DNA of 40,914 nucleotides. Source: Acidobacteriaceae bacterium. Lineage in GTDB: Bacteria > Acidobacteriota > Terriglobia > Bryobacterales > Bryobacteraceae. This document shows positions 34,891 to 40,914 of the stretch, piece by piece (the first letter of the stretch is position 1; each line of letters starts with the position of its first letter). A program made the translations under genes and the position numbers. The DNA lies in assembly GCA_019244055.1 (NCBI GenBank), contig JAFATG010000129.1:1-40914 (forward strand). The letters are read 5' to 3'. The notes beneath the pieces were generated by a model, which saw only the letters and a program-made list of their open reading frames with translations, searched no databases and was not told the DNA's origin.

Positions 34891-35589
34891 GTGCACCTTG
34901 ACCCCATCCTGTACGCGACTCTACTGCGCTTAGCGATCGCTTTGGCGCTCGGATCGGTGATCGGTATCGAACGACAGTGGCGGCAGCGTGCGGCAGGACT
35001 ACGCACGAATACGCTTGTTTGTTTGGGTGCGGCGGCATTTGTGGACCTTGGGTCGACACTGGCAAGCCCGACGAGCATTGTTGCCTACGTTGTGTCCGGA
35101 GTTGGGTTTTTAGGAGCCGGCGCGATCATCAAGGAAGGCGGCGGGATTCGTGGATTGAATACAGCCGCGACGCTCTGGTGTTCGGCGGCCGTGGGAGCCT
35201 GCGCCGGAGCGGGAGCACTGATTACATCGGTCTACGTAACAGCCCTGCTGATGGTAATTAATCTTGCTTTTCGGCCGCTATCCAGATTTATTGACCGGCG
35301 TTCTCTGAAGCCAGACGTGAACATCATCTACCGTCTAACGGCGACCTGCTCCGATACTCACGAGTCTGAGGTGCGGCACACATTGCTAACCGCCTTAGCC
35401 GAGCGGCCGGTGGTTCTCCGCGCGCTTCGCACCGAGGACATGGAAGAGGACCATGAGATACGCCTGCGAGCCGAGATCGAGTCTCCGACACGAGATGAAA
35501 CTCTTCTGGAACAGATTCTGCAACGGCTTCGGAAAGACCCGACGGTTTCGTCGGTCGAGTTTGGCGAGGGAACTTTGGATGTCGAGTAA
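34891..35589 (+). CDS. MgtC/SapB family membrane protein
   Basis: A 232-aa protein. Four hydrophobic segments in the first ~135 residues contain the family motifs GIERQWRQRAAGLRTNTLVC, GVGFLGAGAIIKEG and RGLNTAATLWCSAAVGA. A soluble C-terminal domain of about 90 residues follows and resembles the ACT-like domain of MgtC. MgtC proteins are linked to growth in low magnesium and to ATP synthase control; the role here is open. The start is GTG at 34891. It converges on the esterase gene with 6 bp between them. Confidence 0.87.
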   Translation: MHLDPILYATLLRLAIALALGSVIGIERQWRQRAAGLRTNTLVCLGAAAFVDLGSTLASPTSIVAYVVSGVGFLGAGAIIKEGGGIRGLNTAATLWCSAAVGACAGAGALITSVYVTALLMVINLAFRPLSRFIDRRSLKPDVNIIYRLTATCSDTHESEVRHTLLTALAERPVVLRALRTEDMEEDHEIRLRAEIESPTRDETLLEQILQRLRKDPTVSSVEFGEGTLDVE

Positions 35590-35595
35590 CACTAT

Positions 35596-36747
35596 TCAGG
35601 CGAGCGCCCGGACTAGAAACGGCAAGCCTTCTGAGCCGTTGAATTCATGCTCGCCGGGGAAGATTTGCTGGCGGGCGCGTTCAGGCACGCCGAAAACCTC
35701 GTAGACCCTCTTCACGCGGGCGAAGCTTTCACGCGTGGCATTCACGGGAAAAATCGGATCACGGTCGCCGCCTTCTGAAAAGAGCGGCCTGGGCGCAATC
35801 AAGCCTGCGACATCGTAGCTTTCGGCGTAGTTCAAAATGCCCGGCACGTAGTTATCGATGCAATGCGAGATGCTCATGATGCTGTCGCGAAACGTGTTGA
35901 GATAGCCGCTGATGAACGCCGCCTGAATACGGGTGTCGAGTGCCGCAGAAAACTGGGTACAGGTTCCACCGCCTGATATGCCCATACATCCGATACGTTT
36001 GGCATCCAGTTCCGGCCGGGTCGCGATCCAATCAATGGTTCGCATCACATCCCACACACGCCAGCCGATCATCGTTTGACCGAACAGCAAAGCGGAGCCG
36101 GCGGAAGGTTGGCAAGCAGTCTCCCGCGGACCTTTACTTTCAGTGGTCGGATCGCGGCGGCACCCAAAGGCCATGGGCTCGATCGCGACCGCAGCCAGTC
36201 CGTGCTCGACAACCTGAATCGCGAAGTCATGCTGATAACCGGGCTTGCCGGTTCGGTCGCGTCCATTTTCATCGATGCCGACGATATCATCCACACCTCG
36301 CCCGTGTCCTGGAATGCAGATGACCGCTGCACACGGAAGGTGGGCGGATTTGGGGAGTAAGAGATACCCAAGCACACCAACGCCAGGTCGGCTCTCAAAG
36401 GCAAACTTTTCCCGGCGATAGCCTGGAAAATCGCGGATTTCGAGCGTTTGCGACTGAAGCGGCGTGCGCTTCGGAAAGCCACCAAGAAGCTCGATCAGTT
36501 TGGCGCGCAACTGCTGCTGCCAAGCTTCGGCCTCGGCTTTGCTCGTCGCACGGAACGTGAGTTGCAATGGAGCAGACTTATATTGCTCGAGCGTCCAGTA
36601 GACCGGGTCGAAATTGTGGGGATTCATCTTATTGTCCATGCCGGCAAGTGCTCCCCGGTAGCTGGACCCCGAACTCGCGAGCGAAGGAAGTATGGCCGCG
36701 CCGAGGGCGCCGGATCCGAGCTGGCGGCGAGTAATGGTCTTGCGCAT
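35596..36747 (-). CDS. Exported alpha/beta hydrolase (acetyl xylan esterase/DLH-like)
   Basis: A 383-aa alpha/beta hydrolase with a Tat-like N-terminus (ITRRQLGSGALGAA, residues 5-18). The likely triad is S258 in GISGGG, D328 or D330 in EGGDRDPIFPV, and H367 in PGEHEF. CIPGHGRG forms the oxyanion region. It fits a family of secreted Acidobacteria/Planctomycetes esterases often annotated as dienelactone hydrolase or acetyl xylan esterase; the substrate cannot be assigned. It is divergent from the DUF1385 gene. Confidence 0.82.
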   Translation of the reverse strand: MRKTITRRQLGSGALGAAILPSLASSGSSYRGALAGMDNKMNPHNFDPVYWTLEQYKSAPLQLTFRATSKAEAEAWQQQLRAKLIELLGGFPKRTPLQSQTLEIRDFPGYRREKFAFESRPGVGVLGYLLLPKSAHLPCAAVICIPGHGRGVDDIVGIDENGRDRTGKPGYQHDFAIQVVEHGLAAVAIEPMAFGCRRDPTTESKGPRETACQPSAGSALLFGQTMIGWRVWDVMRTIDWIATRPELDAKRIGCMGISGGGTCTQFSAALDTRIQAAFISGYLNTFRDSIMSISHCIDNYVPGILNYAESYDVAGLIAPRPLFSEGGDRDPIFPVNATRESFARVKRVYEVFGVPERARQQIFPGEHEFNGSEGLPFLVRALA

Positions 36748-36797
36748 TTGTGGCGATTATAGACCGCGACTCGCTAACCAATTGGATCAATTCATCT

Positions 36798-36824
36798 TTG
36801 CTTCCTCGGCACGCAAGATATACT
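36798..36824 (+). promoter_or_regulatory. Putative promoter of DUF1385-prfA-prmC-dinB
   Basis: TTGCTT (36798-36803) and TATACT (36819-36824) are 15 bp apart. A start near 36831 would put the ribosome binding site GGAG at the very 5' end of the mRNA, so the exact start may differ. Confidence 0.35.
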
Positions 36825-36842
36825 TAAGAACGGAGTTCCCCT

Positions 36843-37844
36843 TTGAATTTGCGCGGATTTGTGCGTCTATTCACGCACATTCAGTTACTTCCGGTGCTCG
36901 AAAACGGCGAAGAGACCACCCTCGTCGGCGGACAGGCAGTTATGGAGGGCGTCATGATGCGGACGCCACACAGCTACTGCGTGGCCGTGCGCAAGCCAGA
37001 TGGCGAGATCGTCACTGAAGAGAGTCCGCTGCCACGGCTATCTCAACGCTATCCAATATTCAAGCTGCCTGTCTTCCGCGGCTTGGGAACGCTGGGGCAT
37101 GCGATGTGGCTTGGAATGAAAGCGCTGAGGTTTTCAGCCCAATGCGCTGTCGAAGGCATCAAGGGCGGGAACGAGGCGGAAGTAAAACCACGTGAAAAGA
37201 AGGAACTCGGGGCGGGAGCAATGGCACTGCAGATCGCCTTTTCGCTGCTGTTCATGATCGCGCTTTACAAATTCGTCCCGCTTTATGTTGCGACGCTGCT
37301 GGGGCAGCATTTTCATGCGATCAGCAGCCGGTTTGCGATCAATATGGTAGATGGCACGCTGCGGATCGCGATTTTCCTGGGTTTCATGTTCCTGTTGTCC
37401 CGCTTGAAGGATATGCACCGCATATTCGAGTACCACGGCGCCGAGCACAGAGTGGTGTTCAACTTCGAATCGGGTCAGCCGTTGACGGTCGAGAATGCAC
37501 AACGGTTCGTAACTTGGCATCCCCGCTGCGGCACGAGTTTCCTGGTCGTCGTGCTGATCATCGCGCTGATCTGCTATGCATTTCTACCCTTCGACAGTTT
37601 TTGGGTGAAGCTTGTGGCCCGGATCGCACTACTTCCTTTGATCGTGGGCGTTAGCTATGAAGTCATTCGTTATGCGGCGAAGCGCCAGAAAGGACTCATG
37701 TCAGTGTTGACGCGACCGGGCCTATGGCTGCAACGAGTAACGACCCAGCCACCATCCAATGAGCAGGCGGAAGTGGCAATTCATGCGCTCGATCGGGCGA
37801 TGGAACTCGAGAAAGCGCAGGGCGGCGTTTTGGTCATCGCCTAA
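36843..37844 (+). CDS. DUF1385 (YqhQ-like) membrane protein
   Basis: A 333-aa protein of the conserved DUF1385 family. [13 protein letters not shown] (28-40), EYHGAEHR (196-203) and HPRCGTSF (226-233) are the family's hallmark motifs. Four or five membrane helices lie at about 128-150, 170-188, 232-250 and 255-275. The His/Glu/Cys pattern hints at a metal site, but function is not established. The start is TTG at 36843 with GGAG 7 bp upstream. The gene stands directly before prfA and prmC, a synteny also seen in Firmicutes and other phyla. Confidence 0.9.
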   Translation: MNLRGFVRLFTHIQLLPVLENGEETTLVGGQAVMEGVMMRTPHSYCVAVRKPDGEIVTEESPLPRLSQRYPIFKLPVFRGLGTLGHAMWLGMKALRFSAQCAVEGIKGGNEAEVKPREKKELGAGAMALQIAFSLLFMIALYKFVPLYVATLLGQHFHAISSRFAINMVDGTLRIAIFLGFMFLLSRLKDMHRIFEYHGAEHRVVFNFESGQPLTVENAQRFVTWHPRCGTSFLVVVLIIALICYAFLPFDSFWVKLVARIALLPLIVGVSYEVIRYAAKRQKGLMSVLTRPGLWLQRVTTQPPSNEQAEVAIHALDRAMELEKAQGGVLVIA

Positions 37845-37867
37845 CATCAACCACCCACCGGCACAAA

Positions 37868-38947
37868 ATGCAATATATCGAGAGATTGGAAGAGGCCGAG
37901 GCACGCTATAGCGACCTGACGGAGAAAATGGCGGATCCGAAGGTCATCAGCGACTCGGAGGAGTACCGCAAAGTAGCTAAGGCGCAGAGCGAACTGGCCG
38001 AGCTGGTGGCGAAGTTCCGCGAATGGAGGAAGACCGATCAGGAATTGAGCGATGCGCGCCTGATGCTCGAAGACAGCGACGCTGATCTCCGGCAGATGGC
38101 GCAGCTCGAGGTTGCGCGGCTGGAGCCCGAGGTGGCTGCCATCGAGCAGGAACTCCAAGTCCTGCTGCTTCCGAAGGACCCGAACGACGAGAAGAACGTT
38201 GTGCTCGAAATCCGCAAGGGCGCAGGCGGCGACGAAGCATCGCTGTTCGCGGCCGAAGTGTTCCGCATGTACTCGCGGTATGCGGAAGAACAGGGCTGGA
38301 AGGTCGAAGTTACCTCGCTGAGCGAATCGTCGGTCGGCGGATTGAGCGAAGTCATTGCGATGATCAGCGGCCGCAAAGTGTACAGCCGCATGAAATACGA
38401 GAGCGGAGTGCATCGGGTGCAACGAGTTCCAGCGACCGAAACGCAAGGACGCGTGCATACTTCAACGATCACGGTGGTCGTGATGCCGGAAGCGGATGAA
38501 GTAGACGTGCAGATTGATCCGAAAGACATTCGAATCGACACGTTCTGCTCATCAGGGCCCGGCGGTCAGTCGGTGAACACAACGTATTCGGCCGTGCGGA
38601 TCACGCACTTGCCGACGAACACAGTTGTGTCTTGTCAGGACGAGAAATCGCAGATCAAGAACCGCGCAAAAGCCATGCAGGTGTTGCGATCGCGGCTCTA
38701 TCAGATGGAGCTTGAGAAGCAGATGGCGCAGATCGGCGCCGAGCGCAAGAGCATGGTGGGGACGGGCGACCGGAGCGAAAAGATTCGCACCTACAATTTC
38801 CCGCAGAACCGCCTGACGGATCACCGCATCGGGCTAACACTGCACCAGTTGGATCTGATCATCGAAGGCCGGCTACAACCCGTAGTCGACTCCTTGACGA
38901 GCTATTATCAGGCCGAGCGCCTACGCGATCAGGGACGCGCGGCTTAG
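37868..38947 (+). CDS. prfA: Peptide chain release factor 1
   Basis: Class I release factor reading UAA and UAG. It has 359 aa, full length. GGQ is at 232-234 within [18 protein letters not shown], the residue that PrmC methylates, and the PxT stop-codon motif is P188-A-T190 in [14 protein letters not shown]. The PxT (rather than SPF) separates it from RF2. The ATG at 37868 lacks a strong ribosome binding site. It lies 23 bp after the DUF1385 gene and 35 bp before prmC. Confidence 0.97.
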   Translation: MQYIERLEEAEARYSDLTEKMADPKVISDSEEYRKVAKAQSELAELVAKFREWRKTDQELSDARLMLEDSDADLRQMAQLEVARLEPEVAAIEQELQVLLLPKDPNDEKNVVLEIRKGAGGDEASLFAAEVFRMYSRYAEEQGWKVEVTSLSESSVGGLSEVIAMISGRKVYSRMKYESGVHRVQRVPATETQGRVHTSTITVVVMPEADEVDVQIDPKDIRIDTFCSSGPGGQSVNTTYSAVRITHLPTNTVVSCQDEKSQIKNRAKAMQVLRSRLYQMELEKQMAQIGAERKSMVGTGDRSEKIRTYNFPQNRLTDHRIGLTLHQLDLIIEGRLQPVVDSLTSYYQAERLRDQGRAA

Positions 38948-38982
38948 ATCTTCCGATCGCACCGAGGCGGGCAAACTCGGAC

Positions 38983-39819
38983 GTGACGCTTCAAACTGCT
39001 CTGCTTCAGGGCACTGAAATTCTTTACAAAGCGGCGATTCCCGTTCCACGGCTTACTGCCGAAGTGCTCTTGTGCCATGCCTTGCACTGTGAACGCGCGT
39101 ATCTCTATGCGCACGCCACGGATGAGCTAACCCAACTTGCATGGATCCATTACGGCCGTTATCTAAACCAACGGTTGAAGGGTAAACCGACCCAATACAT
39201 CACGCACCGGCAAGAGTTTTTCGGCCGCGATTTCTATGTAAATACGGACGTGCTGATTCCCCGCTCTGAAACCGAACATCTGGTAGAAGCGGCCATGGAA
39301 TTTCTGAAAGACCGGCCGGATGCGCGCGTGCTCGACGTGGGAACAGGATCGGGAGCGATAGCCATTTCAGTGGCGCTCGAGAGCCGTCGAACCGTCCTCG
39401 CGTCAGACATCTCTTGGGTCGCGCTTGCGGTTGCGGAGCGAAACCGCAAGGCCCACGCTGCACAGGTTCGGTTTTTCGTGGGGGATCTGGTAGAAGCGAT
39501 TGCCGCGAACTCAATCGATCTCTTGATTTCCAATCCGCCTTACGTGCCGGGAGCGGACCAGGCGAATATGCAGTCGGAAGTGCGCGATTGGGAGCCGCAC
39601 ATCGCGCTGTTTGCCGGTGATAGTGGGTTCGAGATTTATCAGCGGCTGATTTCAGGCGCGGAATCCGTCATCCGGCCAGGTGGACGCTTACTGATGGAAC
39701 TGGGATATCAGTCACTCGCAGGCGTGCAGGAAATTCTGGCGACTCGCTGGAACGATATTGCAGTACTCTCAGACTTAGCAGGGTTGCCGCGGGTGATCGG
39801 AGCAACTCTGCGCAGCTAA
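38983..39819 (+). CDS. prmC: Release factor glutamine methyltransferase
   Basis: N5-glutamine methyltransferase that modifies the GGQ of release factors. It has 278 aa. An N-terminal helical domain (1-80) is followed by FFGRDFYVNTDVLIPRSETE, motif I DVGTGSGAIA (118-127) and the catalytic NPPY (184-187) in LLISNPPYVPG. The start is GTG at 38983. It directly follows prfA, its substrate gene, and precedes dinB by 4 bp. Confidence 0.95.
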   Translation: MTLQTALLQGTEILYKAAIPVPRLTAEVLLCHALHCERAYLYAHATDELTQLAWIHYGRYLNQRLKGKPTQYITHRQEFFGRDFYVNTDVLIPRSETEHLVEAAMEFLKDRPDARVLDVGTGSGAIAISVALESRRTVLASDISWVALAVAERNRKAHAAQVRFFVGDLVEAIAANSIDLLISNPPYVPGADQANMQSEVRDWEPHIALFAGDSGFEIYQRLISGAESVIRPGGRLLMELGYQSLAGVQEILATRWNDIAVLSDLAGLPRVIGATLRS

Positions 39820-39823
39820 CTCA

Positions 39824-40914
39824 ATGCAGCGGCTTATCTGCCATGTGGATATGGACGCGTTCTTCGTGTCGGTGGAGGAGTTGTTCGATCCATCGTTGAA
39901 GGGCAAAGCCGTGGTCGTGGGCGGACAGAAGGATCAGCGAGGTGTGGTAGCCGCTGCATCGTACGCCGCGCGTAAATACGGAGTACATTCGGCCATGCCG
40001 CTGCGCACCGCCGGACAGCTCTGCCCGCACGCGATTTTTGTGGAGGGCCATCCCGAACGGTATCGCGACTACTCGAAAAAGGTCTTCCATGTTCTGAACC
40101 GGTTCTCGCCGCTGGTCGAAATGGCTTCGATCGACGAAGCCTATCTCGATCTCACCGGAACGGAACGGCTGCACGGAGCGGCGATGCGTGTGGCGCATTC
40201 CCTGCATGAAGCGATTTGGGAGGAGACAAGTCTGCACTGCTCGCTGGGATTGGCGTCCTCGCGCTTGGTTGCTAAGATTTCCTCCGATCAGGCGAAGCCC
40301 CACGGCGTCTTGTACATCTTGCCGGGTCAGGAAGCGCGATTTCTGGCGCCGCTGGATGTGCGCAAAGTGCCCGGAGTCGGCAAGAAGACCGAAGCCGCTT
40401 TGCATGGGATAGGAATAAGGAAAGTAGGCGATCTGGCCTCTCTGGACGAAGCATTCCTCGCTGCCCGTTTCGGCAAGTGGGGTTTGGCGCTGGCGGGAAA
40501 GGCGCGCGGAGAAGACGCGGGGGGATGGTTCGACTCGGAGATCGGAGCGAATGAGGACCCAAAATCGATCAGTCACGAAATTACATTCAACGAAGATACG
40601 AACGTCAGCGATCAACTGGAGACCACTCTGCTCAAACTCTCGGAGATGGTCGCGAAGCGTTTGCGAGAGCACCGTCTCTACTCGCGAACGATTCAGCTCA
40701 AGCTGCGGTTTGAAGATTTCTCGACGATTACCCGGGCCGAATCGCTCGACCACGCGACGCAATTGGACCGCGAGGTGGCGGGAGCGGTGATCGGACTTTT
40801 TCGAAAAGCATGGGACGGTAAAACACCCGTTCGACTTTTGGGCGTCCATGCCGGCTCCTTGCAGGATTCCGAGGGGCAGATGAGTTTGCTCGAAGAGCCG
40901 CGGACGGCCCGCCT
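39824..40914 (+). CDS. dinB: DNA polymerase IV (Y family), 3' end outside window
   Basis: Error-prone translesion polymerase. 363 codons are visible and open to the window edge. ICHVDMDAFFVSVEE (D9 metal ligand) and SIDEAYLDLTG (D104, E105) form the active site; KVPGVGKKTEAALHGIGI is the helix-hairpin-helix thumb region, and the little-finger domain follows (SISHEITF...YSRTIQLKLRF). The ATG at 39824 is 4 bp after the prmC stop. Grouping with prmC is a local feature; no LexA-like operator was seen next to it. Confidence 0.95.
   Translation, partial: MQRLICHVDMDAFFVSVEELFDPSLKGKAVVVGGQKDQRGVVAAASYAARKYGVHSAMPLRTAGQLCPHAIFVEGHPERYRDYSKKVFHVLNRFSPLVEMASIDEAYLDLTGTERLHGAAMRVAHSLHEAIWEETSLHCSLGLASSRLVAKISSDQAKPHGVLYILPGQEARFLAPLDVRKVPGVGKKTEAALHGIGIRKVGDLASLDEAFLAARFGKWGLALAGKARGEDAGGWFDSEIGANEDPKSISHEITFNEDTNVSDQLETTLLKLSEMVAKRLREHRLYSRTIQLKLRFEDFSTITRAESLDHATQLDREVAGAVIGLFRKAWDGKTPVRLLGVHAGSLQDSEGQMSLLEEPRTAR

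Noticed and set aside
37847-38458. A 203-codon minus-strand open frame
   Set aside because: Antisense to prfA, which is complete and well conserved.
39821-40849. A 342-codon open frame on the minus strand
   Set aside because: It is the antisense shadow of dinB, whose plus-strand frame has all Y-family polymerase motifs and runs off the window edge.

Overview
The window looks like a chromosomal segment of a GC-rich Gram-negative bacterium. I infer an Acidobacteriota member (Bryobacterales/Solibacter-like). The basis is the mix of a Tad/Flp pilus locus, an HU-M50 protease pair, M28/TlpA/YyaL secreted or redox proteins, and a DUF1385-prfA-prmC cluster. I could run no database search, so the assignment is an inference. 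No rRNA, tRNA, CRISPR array or insertion sequence was seen.

Layout. (1) 1-5.3 kb: a Tad (tight adherence) pilus operon on the minus strand, in transcription order prepilin peptidase, CpaE, TadA ATPase, TadB, TadC (cut by the window edge). The Flp pilin gene is divergent on the plus strand, behind a near-perfect sigma-54 (-24/-12) promoter with two upstream CTGTATAC-type repeats. (2) 5.3-19.8 kb: an accessory glycan island. It holds a polyprenyl-phosphate glycosyltransferase (GT2), a methyltransferase, and a run of multi-membrane-span GT-C-type proteins (GT39-like and GT87/DUF2029-like). Decayed copies and gene scraps lie between them. (3) 20.0-23.4 kb: a MoxR-type AAA+ ATPase with a VWA-domain partner, and a small membrane/winged-helix-like gene pair. 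(4) 23.5-29 kb: minus-strand housekeeping and envelope genes (uppS-cdsA; then HU, M50 protease, GT2, GT4, type IV prepilin peptidase in one tight operon). (5) 29.3-36.7 kb: a single-domain response regulator, thiol peroxidase, YyaL/DUF255, M28 peptidase, TlpA-like protein, MgtC-like protein and an esterase. (6) 36.8 kb to the end: DUF1385, prfA, prmC and dinB (cut by the window edge).

The most unusual signal is in the glycan island. A gapless 36-bp/12-residue leader (consensus T-x-E-R-x-[LV]-S-x-G-V-D-R) occurs seven times between 9.2 and 19.8 kb. Six copies lie in frame at the 5' end of GT-C genes or of a decayed GT-C gene, just before the first membrane helix. One sits alone as a remnant. 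The membrane domains that follow are strongly diverged, but the leader keeps even synonymous bases (TCA, GGA, GTG). A scrap of a second methyltransferase 3' end lies beside the orphan leader, so the island seems to have grown by duplication of a methyltransferase-plus-GT-C module followed by decay.

How the genes may work together (inference): the GT2 enzyme would load a sugar on a polyprenyl phosphate. The GT-C proteins would transfer it on the periplasmic side, possibly to the Flp pilin, whose gene lies directly upstream, or to another surface polymer. UppS supplies the lipid carrier.
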